Positions 53,574 through 62,739 of a stretch of DNA of 64,000 bases are shown piece by piece. The notes under the pieces were generated by a model. That model made no database searches and was not told where the DNA came from. It saw only the letters and a list, made by a program, of their open reading frames with translations. A program made the translations under genes and the position numbers. The DNA is from Paraburkholderia caribensis (lineage in GTDB: Bacteria; Pseudomonadota; Gammaproteobacteria; Burkholderiales; Burkholderiaceae), in NCBI RefSeq assembly GCF_002902945.1, contig NZ_CP026101.1, positions 1,736,001 to 1,800,000 on the forward strand, written 5' to 3'. The first letter of the stretch is position 1. Each line of letters starts with the position of its first letter.

Positions 53574-54303
53574 GGTGAAGCGTAGGTTGAAAGTGCGCGC
53601 CGTTGCGTCGATCGCGGCGCTGACTGCGGCGTGTATTCCCATCGTGATCGCCGCGACTTTTTCTGCGTCCGCTCAGGCCACCGGCAACACCAGCGCGGCC
53701 GCTGCCATGACGAACCCCACTGGCAGCAATACGCAACAGGCGAAGCCGACGATCATCGTGCTCGGCGACAGTCTCTCCGCCGAGTACGGCCTGCCTCGCG
53801 ACACCGGCTGGGTTTCGCTGATGCGTCAGCGTTTGTCGAGTGAGCGGATCGATTATAACGTTGCGAATGCGAGCATCAGCGGAGACACGACGAGCGGCGG
53901 GCGCGCCCGCCTGCCTGCGTTGATGCAGCGGCTCAAGCCCGCCGTGGTGATTGTGGAACTCGGCGCCAACGACGCGCTGCGCGGCGTCCCGCTCGACACC
54001 ACGGAAGACAATCTCCGCACAATCATCGAACAGGCGCAGCAAGGCCACGCGAAGGTCCTGCTCGTCGGCATGTACGTGCCGCCTAATTACGGCCCTGACT
54101 ACACGCAAAAGTTCCACGGGCTCTACGGGCAACTCTCGAAGCAGTTGCGCGTGCCGCTCGTCCCTTTTCTCCTCGCCGGAATTGAAGACAAGCCGGACAT
54201 GTTTCAGTCCGATCAGATTCATCCGACCCAACGGGCACAGCCCGTGCTACTGGACAACGTGTGGTCAGCGCTGAAGCCGCTGCTCCGCACTTCGTCTCAG
54301 TGA
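53572..54303 (+). CDS. tesA: Periplasmic arylesterase / acyl-CoA thioesterase I (SGNH)
   Basis: A 243-residue exported SGNH hydrolase. The signal peptide (KVRAVASIAALTAACIPIVIAATF) is followed by an Ala/Thr/Ser-rich stretch and the catalytic domain. The domain has Ser in LGDSLSAEYG, Gly in NASISGDTTSGG, Asn in ELGANDALRG and the Asp/His pair in SDQIHPTQ. TesA of E. coli has thioesterase, protease and arylesterase activity. ATG 53572 starts within the CATG shared with ybbA. Confidence 0.92.
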   Translation: MVKRRLKVRAVASIAALTAACIPIVIAATFSASAQATGNTSAAAAMTNPTGSNTQQAKPTIIVLGDSLSAEYGLPRDTGWVSLMRQRLSSERIDYNVANASISGDTTSGGRARLPALMQRLKPAVVIVELGANDALRGVPLDTTEDNLRTIIEQAQQGHAKVLLVGMYVPPNYGPDYTQKFHGLYGQLSKQLRVPLVPFLLAGIEDKPDMFQSDQIHPTQRAQPVLLDNVWSALKPLLRTSSQ

Positions 54304-54443
54304 AAGTGAAGCGCCGTTGAGTGTTACAGCGCGCTAACAACTTGTTTCCGAATGAGGGGAACGTGATCACCCATGGTCGATCAGACAGGTTCGTCTGAAT
54401 TCGACAACCGGCTCCATGTGAGCGATTTCTGGAAGGAGATAAC

Positions 54444-54785
54444 GTGAAATACTTACCGATTATCGCTATGGCCGTCGCCATTTCCGCTTGTGCCGCACAA
54501 CCGCCCGCCGGCGTGCAGTCGGTTGGCACCAGCCAGCAGCCGCCGAAGGTCGTCGGCCAGTGCATTGCCAAGAAGTGGGCTGACAAGACCCAGCAGCAGG
54601 TCGTCGCACAAGATACCCTGGCCAACGACGCAGCGATGGACGTCTACGTCCCCGGCCAGCAGCCGCCGAACGGCGCGGCGGCCGTCGTGCGCCCGAACTA
54701 TCAGGGCTCCGGCACGTGGGTCGGCTTCCGCGCCGCAGGCGGTGCCGGCAGCGACGCGACGGGCGACATCAGCGCCTGCCTGTAA
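54444..54785 (+). CDS. Small lipoprotein, function unknown
   Basis: A 113-residue predicted lipoprotein: signal peptide with core IIAMAVAIS, lipobox ISAC. The mature part has a QCIAKKWAD...QQVVAQ region and the repeated GQQPPNGAAAVV / GSGTWVGFRAAGG segments, ending in a cysteine two residues from the end. AAGGAGA lies upstream of ATG 54444. No domain was recognised. Single gene with its own terminator. Confidence 0.75.
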   Translation: MKYLPIIAMAVAISACAAQPPAGVQSVGTSQQPPKVVGQCIAKKWADKTQQQVVAQDTLANDAAMDVYVPGQQPPNGAAAVVRPNYQGSGTWVGFRAAGGAGSDATGDISACL

Positions 54786-54814
54786 TCCTTCCCAACGCTT
54801 CTCGCAAAGCAAAA

Positions 54815-54840
54815 GCCCCGCAGTGTGCGGGGCTTTTTTT
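54815..54840. terminator. Bidirectional intrinsic terminator
   Basis: GCCCCGCA / TGCGGGGC 8-bp stem with a 3-base loop, followed by seven or more T on the plus strand and TTTTG on the minus strand. It serves the small lipoprotein gene and the converging ppiD gene. Confidence 0.85.
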
Positions 54841-54880
54841 GTGGCGTATCGAGAGGCGCGCAGGCGGCCTCTGAACTGGC

Positions 54881-56809
54881 TTATTCGCCTGACTGCGGGT
54901 TATCGAGCGAACCGTACATCTTCACCTTCGACCGCGCGCGCACCGCATCCAGATACGACTCGGCTTCAGCCTGCGCATTCACCGAGGCGATCTGCTGCTG
55001 CGCCGAGGCGAGACGCTGCGCATCGGTCGGCGCGGGCTGCACGACAGCGTTCACGCGATAGATCGCATAGCCGTCCGCCCCGAGGTCGACGCCGACGTAG
55101 GCCGGCAACTTTTGCGCATCGACCTTGTAAATTGCGCCCAATGCAGCGGGAGGCACACCTTGCGCGTCGCTGCGCGACACCTTCAGCGCAGACGAGAAGC
55201 CCTGCGTCGACTTCGACTTCTGCAGATCCGCCAACCTGGCCTCGCCTTCCTTGCGCGCGAGATCGGCAGCCTGCTGCGCGACCACCTTCTGACGCACGGC
55301 GTCCTTGACGGCAGCGAGCGCCGGCACGGCGGCCGGCTTGAAGTCGGTCACGTGTGCCGCGATCAGCGTGTTGTTGCCGACGTCGATTGCCTGCGTGTTG
55401 TTGCGGTCCTTCGCCGAGTCGTTCGCGAACACGGCCGCGAGGAATTTCGGATTATTGAGCGGACTATCCGGCGGCAACGCGCTGTTCGGCTGCGGCGTCA
55501 CCGTAGCCGTCTGGATCTGCAGCTTGTACTTGTCCGCGGCCGGTTGCAGGCTCTTCGCCTGTTCGTAGACGATCGACGTGAAGCCTTCCGAATCGTCGCC
55601 GAATGCCTTCGTGGCGAGTTGCGCCTTGAGATCTTTGGCGATCGAATCTTTCACTTCGTCGAACGGCTTCGTCACCGACGGCTTCACGTCCGTCACCTTG
55701 ACGATGTGATAGCCGAAGTCCGACTGGATCAGATCGCTGATCTCATCCTTCTTCATCTTGAAGACGGCGTCGTCGAAGGCCTTGCCGCCCGCGATCATGC
55801 CCGGGCTGAAGTAGCCCAGATCGCCGCCCTTCGACGCCGAACCCGGGTCCTGCGAATCCTGCTGCGCGAGCTGCGCGAACTGGTCGGGATGCGCCTTGAT
55901 CTGCGTGAGGATTTCCTGTGCTTTCTGCTTTGCCTTGTCCTTGTCGGCGGCGCTCGCGTCTTTCGGCGCCGAGATCAGGATGTGGCTCGCGCGCACTTCA
56001 CCCACCGTGCGGTAGTGAGCGATGTTGTCGTCGTAGTACTTCTTGAGATCCGCGTCGCTCGGGTTCGCCGATGCCGCGATCGTTGCGGGCGACATCACGA
56101 GATACTGGATCGTGGCCGTGGCCGGCGTCGCGAAGTCGTTGCGATGCGCGTCGTAGTACGCCTGAATTTGCGCGTCAGTCGGCTGCACCTTCGACTCGTA
56201 CTCCTTCGCGCGGAACGCGAGGCCCTGCACTTCGCGCTGCTGCTCGGCCAGTTCGGTCAGATGCTGTGCGAGCGTCTTCGGCGTGAACGAGGTTTGCGTG
56301 ATGGCTGCGGGCAACTGTTGCATCGCCATGCTGTAGCGAACCTGCTCCTGGTATTGATCGGGCGTGATGCCCTGCATCGCAAGGAGTTCTTTGTATTTGT
56401 TCAGGTCGATCGAGCCGTCGGGATTCTTCAGCGAGCCGATCACGGGATCGGCCATCAGCGCGCGACGCAGTGCATCGTCGGACACCGTCAGGTGCAGACG
56501 TTGCGTCTCGTCGGCGAGCACGCGCTGCTGGATCAGCCCGTCGAGCATCTCCTTGCGGCGCTCCGGCGTATCGAACATCTTCGAGTCGAACTGTGCGCCG
56601 AGCATCTGACGCGCGCGGTCCATCTGCTGACGCCACGCGTTGTCATATTCGCCGCGCGTGATCTTGTGCCCGTTGACGCTCGCGACATTCGCGCTCTCGT
56701 CAAAGAAGCCACGGAAGCCCTGGATACCGACAAAACCCAAACCCGGCAGAATAACCAGGATGAGCATGAACATCATCAGACGTTGGTGATTGCGAAAGAA
56801 ATCGAGCAT
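54881..56809 (-). CDS. ppiD: Membrane-anchored peptidyl-prolyl isomerase PpiD
   Basis: Periplasmic foldase of 642 residues held by one N-terminal helix (MMFMLILVILPGLGFVGI), associating with the Sec translocon. It comprises the SurA_N_3 chaperone part, a parvulin domain with VRASHILISAPKD and SKGGDLGYFSPGMIAG, and a second SurA-like region. The parvulin domain may be catalytically weak, as in E. coli. Start ATG 56809 begins the helix directly; no ribosome site was seen. It ends the tRNA-side of the quality-control block. Confidence 0.93.
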   Translation of the reverse strand: MLDFFRNHQRLMMFMLILVILPGLGFVGIQGFRGFFDESANVASVNGHKITRGEYDNAWRQQMDRARQMLGAQFDSKMFDTPERRKEMLDGLIQQRVLADETQRLHLTVSDDALRRALMADPVIGSLKNPDGSIDLNKYKELLAMQGITPDQYQEQVRYSMAMQQLPAAITQTSFTPKTLAQHLTELAEQQREVQGLAFRAKEYESKVQPTDAQIQAYYDAHRNDFATPATATIQYLVMSPATIAASANPSDADLKKYYDDNIAHYRTVGEVRASHILISAPKDASAADKDKAKQKAQEILTQIKAHPDQFAQLAQQDSQDPGSASKGGDLGYFSPGMIAGGKAFDDAVFKMKKDEISDLIQSDFGYHIVKVTDVKPSVTKPFDEVKDSIAKDLKAQLATKAFGDDSEGFTSIVYEQAKSLQPAADKYKLQIQTATVTPQPNSALPPDSPLNNPKFLAAVFANDSAKDRNNTQAIDVGNNTLIAAHVTDFKPAAVPALAAVKDAVRQKVVAQQAADLARKEGEARLADLQKSKSTQGFSSALKVSRSDAQGVPPAALGAIYKVDAQKLPAYVGVDLGADGYAIYRVNAVVQPAPTDAQRLASAQQQIASVNAQAEAESYLDAVRARSKVKMYGSLDNPQSGE

Positions 56810-56907
56810 GCTTGAGGAGGCAAAAGTCGGATGCCAAAAACGGAACGCCCGATAGTACATCAGCGGGCAATAAAAAAGGCGAACCGGAGTTCGCCTTTCT
56901 AGGATAC

Positions 56908-56984
56908 TGGCGGAGTGGACGGGACTCGAACCCGCGACCCCCGGCGTGACAGGCCGGTATTCTAACCGACTGAACTACCACTCC
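56908..56984 (-). tRNA. tRNA-Asp (GTC)
   Basis: A 77-nt cloverleaf on the minus strand. The acceptor stem pairs GGAGTGG with CCACTCC, the anticodon loop reads CTGTCAC (anticodon GTC), and the T arm GTTCGAGTC and encoded CCA are all present. It follows tRNA-Val by about 40 bases in the same transcript direction. Confidence 0.97.
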
Positions 56985-57025
56985 TTATGCTGCATACGCT
57001 GCAGCGTGTCACTTCGATCTGGAAC

Positions 57026-57101
57026 TGGTGGGTGCTGAGAGGCTCGAACTCCCGACCTACGCCTTGTAAGGGCGCCGCTCTACCAACTGAGCTAAGCACC
57101 C
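57026..57101 (-). tRNA. tRNA-Val (TAC)
   Basis: A 76-nt cloverleaf on the minus strand. It begins GGGTGCTTAGCTC, has the anticodon TAC in CTTACAA, T arm GTTCGAGCC and an encoded CCA. It lies about 70 bases after hupB and 40 bases before tRNA-Asp. Confidence 0.97.
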
Positions 57102-57171
57102 GCTCCGAGATCGCCGCTGCCTGACTCTCGATGCCGACTTGCGTCGACACATTCATCAAGCAGCGAGCCCA

Positions 57172-57444
57172 TTAGTTTAACGCATCCTTTAGCGCTTTGC
57201 CAGGCCTAAATTTAGGAACCCTGGCTGCCTTGATCTTGATTGCTGCGCCCGTGCGCGGATTGCGACCCGTGCGTGCCGTGCGCTTGCCGACGGCGAAGGT
57301 GCCGAAGCCGACCAGCGTGACCGAACCACCCTTTTTCAACGTACCCTTGACGCCACCGATCACGGCATCCAACGCGCGACCTGCTGCCGCTTTCGAAATG
57401 TCGGCTTGCTGCGCGATGTGATCGATCAATTCCGTTTTATTCAT
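57172..57444 (-). CDS. hupB: DNA-binding protein HU-beta
   Basis: Nucleoid protein of 90 residues. It starts MNKTELIDHIAQQAD, has the beta-arm with GRNPRTGAAIKIKA and ends FRPGKALKDALN. All HU/IHF core residues are present; the Pro-63 arm region fits HU rather than IHF. ATG 57444 places the family start at residue 1. It follows lon and leads into two tRNA genes, the usual betaproteobacterial order. Confidence 0.95.
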   Translation of the reverse strand: MNKTELIDHIAQQADISKAAAGRALDAVIGGVKGTLKKGGSVTLVGFGTFAVGKRTARTGRNPRTGAAIKIKAARVPKFRPGKALKDALN

Positions 57445-57730
57445 TCCAGGCCCCCGAGAATGTAGTTGGGCAATCATGAAAGCGCTTATGCGCCCGGTTA
57501 TATACGGCACGGCAGATTTGCCGGCCACTCATTAGAATGGGCCGAAACCCTTGTGTCAAGCGGGATTGAGCCTGATTCAAGGGGCTCGTCGAGGGGCTTT
57601 CGATGACAGGATCTTGCAAGCGATGGCTGCGGATGCAACCAGTTTACCGCGCGCTGCAAGGTCTCCTGGATAACAGCAAATGGCGCGGCTGGTCGTCTCG
57701 TCGACCAAACGTTTGCTTTGTGCAGGCAAT

Positions 57731-57763
57731 AAAAAACCCGCGGACGGGGCCGCGGGTTTTTTT
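57731..57763 (-). terminator. Terminator of lon
   Basis: AACCCGCGG / CCGCGGGTT 9-bp stem, 6-base loop. On the minus strand it is followed by T-runs, and the plus side is also T-rich. It lies about 60 bases past the lon stop, so hupB needs its own promoter further right. The 57445-57730 gap shows no gene. Confidence 0.85.
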
Positions 57764-57817
57764 GATCGCTGTTGACTGAGCTAACCAATACGGCGCTCAG
57801 TGCATGGCGAGTCTGGC

Positions 57818-60235
57818 TTAGTGCTTCACGACATCGCTTGCGCCCGAGTCTTTCGACTCACCAACGGGCGCAGCCGCCTTCGGCTCTTCTTCCGGCAGCG
57901 GAGCCGGCCCATGTTCCAGCGCCAGTTCCAGTACCTTGTCGATCCAGCGCACGGGCACGATCTCGATCGCGTTCTTCACATTGTCCGGAATCTCCGTCAG
58001 ATCCTTGACGTTTTCTTCCGGAATCAGCACGAGCTTGATGCCGCCGCGATGCGCTGCCAGCAGCTTCTCCTTCAACCCGCCGATCGGCAGCACTTCGCCG
58101 CGCAGCGTGATTTCGCCCGTCATCGCGACATCCGCGCGCACGGGTATGCCCGTGAGCACCGACACCAGCGCCGTCGTCATCGCGATACCGGCAGACGGAC
58201 CGTCCTTCGGCGTCGCGCCTTCCGGCACGTGAATGTGGATGTCCTGCTTCTCGAACGCTTCGTCCTTGACACCGAGACGGCGCGAACGCGAACGCACCAC
58301 CGAGCGCGCGGCTTCGACGGATTCCTTCATCACGTCCCCGAGCGAACCCGTGCGGATCACATTGCCCTTGCCCGGCATCACGGCCGCTTCGATCGTCAGC
58401 AGATCGCCGCCCACTTCCGTCCACGCGAGGCCCGTGACCTGGCCGGTCTGGTTTTCCTTCGCGGCCAGACCGAAGTCGTACTTACGTACGCCAAGGAACG
58501 TGTCGAGGTTCTTGCCGTCGACGGTGACTGCCTTGTCCGCCTTCTTCAGCAGAAGCATCTTCACGACCTTGCGGCAGATCTTCGAAATTTCACGCTCGAG
58601 CGAACGCACGCCCGCTTCACGCGTGTAATAGCGAATGATGTCGCGGATGGCTGCTTCCGTGACTTCGATCTCACCCGGCTTCAGGCCGTTGTTCTTCTTC
58701 TGCTTCGGCAGCAGATAACGTTGCGCGATACTGACCTTCTCGTCTTCCGTGTAGCCCGACAGACGGATCACTTCCATCCGGTCGAGCAGCGGCGGCGGGA
58801 TGTTCAGCGAGTTCGACGTCGCGACGAACATCACGTCCGACAGGTCGAAGTCCACTTCGACGTAGTGGTCGGCGAACGTGTGGTTCTGTTCCGGGTCGAG
58901 CACTTCGAGCAACGCCGACGACGGATCGCCGCGGAAATCCATGCCCATCTTGTCGACTTCGTCGAGCAGGAAGAGCGGATTGCGCACGCCGACCTTGGTC
59001 AGGCTCTGCAGGATCTTGCCCGGCATCGAACCGATGTACGTACGACGATGGCCGCGAATCTCGGCTTCGTCACGTACACCACCCAGTGCCATGCGCACGA
59101 ACTTGCGGTTCGTTGCGCGCGCAATCGACTGGCCCAGCGACGTCTTGCCCACGCCCGGCGGCCCGACGAGGCACAGGATCGGCGCCTTCACCTTGTCCAC
59201 GCGCTGTTGAACCGCGAGGTACTCGAGAATGCGTTCCTTCACCTTCTCGAGACCGAAGTGGTCTTCGTCCAGCACGCGTTCGGCATTCGAGAGGTCGTTG
59301 TTGACCTTGCTCTTCTTGCGCCACGGCAGGCCGATCAGCGTGTCGATGTAGTTGCGCACGACCGTCGCTTCCGCCGACATCGGCGACATCAGCTTGAGCT
59401 TCTTCAGCTCGGCGTCGGCCTTCTTCTTGGCTTCCTTCGGCATGCGCGCAGCCGTGATGCGCTTCTCGAGTTCCTCGAGATCCGCACCCTCTTCGCCTTC
59501 GCCCAGTTCCTTCTGGATTGCCTTGACCTGCTCGTTCAGGTAGTACTCGCGCTGGCTCTTCTCCATCTGACGCTTGACGCGTCCACGGATGCGCTTTTCG
59601 ACCTGCAGAATGTCGATCTCGGCTTCGAGCTGCGCGAGCAGATGCTCGAGGCGCTCGATGACCGGGAACATTTCGAGAATCTGTTGCTTCTGGTCGAGCT
59701 TGAGCGGCAGATGCGCAGCGATCGTGTCGGCAAGACGCCCTGCTTCATCGATGCCCGACAGCGACGTCAGAATCTCCGGCGGGATCTTCTTGTTCAGCTT
59801 CACGTACTGATCGAACTGCGACACGATCGCGCGACGCAGCGCTTCCGTTTCAGCGCTATCGGCGTGGTCGGGCTCGAGCGGCATCACTTCGCACGAGAAT
59901 TGCGTTTCCTGCTCTTCGATCGACAGCGTCTTGGCACGCTGCAGACCTTCGACCAGCACCTTCACGGTGCCGTCGGGCAGCTTGAGCATCTGCAGGATGT
60001 TGGCGATACAGCCAACCTCGTACATGTCCTTTTCGGTCGGCTCGTCTTTGGCCGCCGTTTTCTGGGCAACAAGCATGATGTGCTTGCCACCTTCCATTGC
60101 GGCTTCCAACGCCTTGATCGACTTCGGGCGACCCACGAAGAGCGGGATCACCATGTGTGGGAAAACGACTACGTCGCGCAGCGGGAGCAGCGGGAGTGTG
60201 ACGCGTTCCGGCGGGAGGAGTTGGGTTCCTGACAT
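57818..60235 (-). CDS. lon: ATP-dependent protease Lon
   Basis: Serine protease of 805 residues degrading misfolded and regulatory proteins. It has the N-terminal substrate domain, a coiled segment, the AAA+ module (GPPGVGKTSLGQSIA; Walker B LFLLDEVDKMG) and the protease domain with the catalytic serine in DGPSAGIAM and the lysine downstream. A start ATG 60235 is preceded by GGGGA. The C-terminal 30 residues are a Glu/Ala-rich tail beyond the E. coli form. The upstream gap holds a possible heat-shock promoter. Confidence 0.96.
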   Translation of the reverse strand: MSGTQLLPPERVTLPLLPLRDVVVFPHMVIPLFVGRPKSIKALEAAMEGGKHIMLVAQKTAAKDEPTEKDMYEVGCIANILQMLKLPDGTVKVLVEGLQRAKTLSIEEQETQFSCEVMPLEPDHADSAETEALRRAIVSQFDQYVKLNKKIPPEILTSLSGIDEAGRLADTIAAHLPLKLDQKQQILEMFPVIERLEHLLAQLEAEIDILQVEKRIRGRVKRQMEKSQREYYLNEQVKAIQKELGEGEEGADLEELEKRITAARMPKEAKKKADAELKKLKLMSPMSAEATVVRNYIDTLIGLPWRKKSKVNNDLSNAERVLDEDHFGLEKVKERILEYLAVQQRVDKVKAPILCLVGPPGVGKTSLGQSIARATNRKFVRMALGGVRDEAEIRGHRRTYIGSMPGKILQSLTKVGVRNPLFLLDEVDKMGMDFRGDPSSALLEVLDPEQNHTFADHYVEVDFDLSDVMFVATSNSLNIPPPLLDRMEVIRLSGYTEDEKVSIAQRYLLPKQKKNNGLKPGEIEVTEAAIRDIIRYYTREAGVRSLEREISKICRKVVKMLLLKKADKAVTVDGKNLDTFLGVRKYDFGLAAKENQTGQVTGLAWTEVGGDLLTIEAAVMPGKGNVIRTGSLGDVMKESVEAARSVVRSRSRRLGVKDEAFEKQDIHIHVPEGATPKDGPSAGIAMTTALVSVLTGIPVRADVAMTGEITLRGEVLPIGGLKEKLLAAHRGGIKLVLIPEENVKDLTEIPDNVKNAIEIVPVRWIDKVLELALEHGPAPLPEEEPKAAAPVGESKDSGASDVVKH

Positions 60236-60270
60236 TTCATTTCCCCATGAGTGGAATCAGTTTGTTCGAT

Positions 60271-60298
60271 AGTTGAGGCCGACAAAAAAGATTGCAAG
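60271..60298 (-). promoter_or_regulatory. Possible sigma-32 promoter upstream of lon
   Basis: On the minus strand CTTGCAA (60298-60292) is separated by 13 bases from CCTCAACT (60278-60271). This resembles the heat-shock consensus CTTGAAA and CCCCATNT with two mismatches in each half. It lies about 35 bases before the lon start. Only a sequence match; not verified. Confidence 0.35.
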
Positions 60299-60363
60299 CC
60301 TTCGCGTGTGGGAAAAGTTCAGTGACTCCAGAAAAACAGTCCATCCTGACGACACGATAAACG

Positions 60364-60400
60364 AAAAAAGCCGTTCACGTTGCCATGAACGGCTTTTTTT
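60364..60400 (-). terminator. Terminator of clpX
   Basis: GCCGTTCA / TGAACGGC stem extended by A/T pairs, 8-base loop. On the minus strand it is followed by TTTTTT. It is also T-rich on the plus side. Confidence 0.85.
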
Positions 60401-60418
60401 CAAAAATCGGGAAGCCGA

Positions 60419-61690
60419 TCAATTCGAACCCGCCACCTTCGGCGCGTCTTCGTAGATCAGTAGCGGCTTTCCGTCACCATCAATAACATTGTCGTCAATA
60501 ATGACTTTGCTGACGCCCTTCATGGCCGGCAGTTCGTACATGACGTCGAGCAACGCCTGTTCGAGGATCGAACGCAAGCCACGTGCGCCCGTCTTGCGGC
60601 GGATCGCCTTGCGGGCGACGGCCTGCAGGGCGGCGGGACGGATCTCCAGCTCGACGCGTTCCATATTGAACAGCTTGTGATACTGCTTGATGAGCGCGTT
60701 CTTGGGTTCGACCAGAATCTTCATCAGCGCGGCTTCGTCCAGCTTGCCGAGCGTCGCCACGACGGGCAGACGTCCGATCAGTTCTGGAATCAGGCCGAAT
60801 TTGATGAGATCTTCCGGCTCGACTTCGCGCAGCACTTCGCCGGCATCACGATCCTGCTTGCTCTTGACGCTCGCACCGAAACCGATCCCCGTTTTTTCCG
60901 TACGGTCGACGATCACTTTTTCGAGGCCGTCGAATGCGCCGCCGCAGATAAACAGGATGTTGGTGGTGTCGACCTGGATGAAATCCTGGTTCGGATGCTT
61001 ACGCCCGCCTTGCGGCGGCACCGACGCCATCGTACCTTCGACCAGCTTCAGCAGCGCCTGCTGCACGCCTTCACCCGATACGTCACGGGTAATCGACGGG
61101 TTGTCCGACTTGCGGCTGATCTTGTCGATTTCGTCGATATAGACAATGCCACGCTGCGCCTTGTCGACTTCGTAATTGCAGTTTTGCAGCAGCTTCTGAA
61201 TGATGTTTTCGACATCTTCGCCGACATAGCCGGCTTCCGTCAGCGTGGTCGCGTCGGCGATCACGAACGGCACGTTCAGCAGGCGTGCAAGGGTCTGCGC
61301 GAGCAGCGTCTTGCCGGAGCCGGTCGGCCCGATCAGCAGGATGTTGCTCTTCGACAATTCGACGTCGTCCTTCTTGTCGAGATGCTTCAGGCGCTTGTAG
61401 TGGTTGTAGACCGCGACCGCGAGAATTTTCTTCGCGCGTTCTTGCCCGATCACGTATTGATCGAGAATGTCACGGATTTCCTGAGGACTCGGCAGGTCGG
61501 ACTTGGACAGGCCCGTTTCCAGACCCGCGCCCGCTGCTTCGTCGCGAATGATTTCGTTGCACAGGTCGATACATTCATCGCAGATGAATACCGACGGGCC
61601 AGCAATCAGTTTTTTAACTTCGTGCTGGCTCTTGCCGCAGAACGAGCAATACAACAGCTTTTCGCTGTTAGAACCTTTTTTGTCCGCCAT
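60419..61690 (-). CDS. clpX: ATP-dependent Clp protease ATP-binding subunit ClpX
   Basis: AAA+ unfoldase of 423 residues that feeds substrates to ClpP. The N-terminal zinc domain has cysteines in YCSFCGKS and FICDECIDLC. Walker A is GPTGSGKTLLAQT; the pore motif and the RKSDNPSITRD sensor region are present. ATG 61690 is chosen; a GGAGG site lies somewhat far upstream. It is separated from clpP by about 200 bases. Confidence 0.96.
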   Translation of the reverse strand: MADKKGSNSEKLLYCSFCGKSQHEVKKLIAGPSVFICDECIDLCNEIIRDEAAGAGLETGLSKSDLPSPQEIRDILDQYVIGQERAKKILAVAVYNHYKRLKHLDKKDDVELSKSNILLIGPTGSGKTLLAQTLARLLNVPFVIADATTLTEAGYVGEDVENIIQKLLQNCNYEVDKAQRGIVYIDEIDKISRKSDNPSITRDVSGEGVQQALLKLVEGTMASVPPQGGRKHPNQDFIQVDTTNILFICGGAFDGLEKVIVDRTEKTGIGFGASVKSKQDRDAGEVLREVEPEDLIKFGLIPELIGRLPVVATLGKLDEAALMKILVEPKNALIKQYHKLFNMERVELEIRPAALQAVARKAIRRKTGARGLRSILEQALLDVMYELPAMKGVSKVIIDDNVIDGDGKPLLIYEDAPKVAGSN

Positions 61691-61897
61691 AGATGTGTGA
61701 GCCTCCGGACACTCGAATGACATGATACGCCGTTTGCCCGCCTCGTTCAGTTCGGGGCGGGACGGACGCGCAAAAGCTGTGACGGCGTTTGCCGCAGGCG
61801 TTCAGACGGGTCTTATTATTTCACAAGGTTTCGCGCCGGCGCTCTTCCCCCAATTTGGAGAAAAAGCGCTCCGGATCAGCCATGTTTCAACGATTGT

Positions 61898-62557
61898 TTA
61901 CGGACGCTTGTGCAACACCTGGTCGACGAGGCCGTAAGCCTGTGCATCGTCGCCCGACATGAAGTTGTCGCGGTCCGTGTCGCGCTGGATGCGCTCAACC
62001 GGTTGCCCAGTGTGGTGCGACAGCAACTGGTTCAGGCGTTCCTTCAGGTACAGGATTTCGCGTGCCTGAATTTCGATGTCCGATGCCTGGCCGCGCGCGC
62101 CGCCCAGCGGCTGGTGAATCATCACGCGAGCGTTCGGCAGCGCAAAACGCTTGCCCTTCGCGCCCGCCGCCAGCAGGAACGCCCCCATGCTGGCCGCGAG
62201 GCCCATGCATAGCGTCGAGACATCCGGCTTGATGAACTGCATTGTGTCGTAGATCGCCATCCCCGCCGACACCGAACCGCCCGGGCTGTTGATGTAGAAG
62301 CTGATGTCCTTGTCCGGATTTTCGCTTTCCAGGAACAGCAACTGTGCAATCACGAGGTTCGCAGTCTGATCGTTCACTTCGCCGACCAGGAACACCACGC
62401 GCTCCTTCAGCAGGCGCGAATAGATGTCATACGAACGTTCACCACGGCCGCTCGTTTCGACGACGATCGGCACGAGGCCGAGCGCTTGCGCTTCGAGATC
62501 CCGATCCCGCGACGACTGCGAGGTCAACGTGTCCAGCATTTGAGCGCGAAAGGTCAT
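61898..62557 (-). CDS. clpP: ATP-dependent Clp protease proteolytic subunit
   Basis: Barrel-forming serine peptidase of 219 residues. The triad is visible: Ser in GLAASMGAFLL, His in RVMIHQPLGG and the Asp near RDTDRDNFMSG. SFYINSPGGSVSAG is the oxyanion strand. Start ATG 62557 leaves a propeptide of about 15 residues before LVPIVVETSGRGERSYD. Part of the conserved tig-clpP-clpX-lon order. Confidence 0.96.
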   Translation of the reverse strand: MTFRAQMLDTLTSQSSRDRDLEAQALGLVPIVVETSGRGERSYDIYSRLLKERVVFLVGEVNDQTANLVIAQLLFLESENPDKDISFYINSPGGSVSAGMAIYDTMQFIKPDVSTLCMGLAASMGAFLLAAGAKGKRFALPNARVMIHQPLGGARGQASDIEIQAREILYLKERLNQLLSHHTGQPVERIQRDTDRDNFMSGDDAQAYGLVDQVLHKRP

Positions 62558-62683
62558 GCAATGGATCCTTGTCAGGAAATGTTCTGATAATGGTTCAGGA
62601 CAAGTAGGTGCGGCCGCGCGTTTCTTCAAGAGCCAAAGCGGCCGACAAGCGTTCTTTTAGCATAATCGGCTGCGCTCATATGT

Positions 62684-62727
62684 AAAAACGGCGTGCGGGC
62701 CGTCGCTCGGACAGCCAGCACGCCGTT
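62684..62727 (-). terminator. Terminator of tig
   Basis: AACGGCGTGC / GCACGCCGTT 10-bp stem around a 21-base loop, followed on the minus strand by TTTTT. It lies just past the trigger-factor stop. Confidence 0.75.
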
Positions 62728-62739
62728 ACAGCGATGCTA

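Noticed and set aside
57800..60232. Open frame opposite lon
   Set aside because: Full-length antisense shadow of lon, low-complexity Arg/His/Leu text without a start signal.
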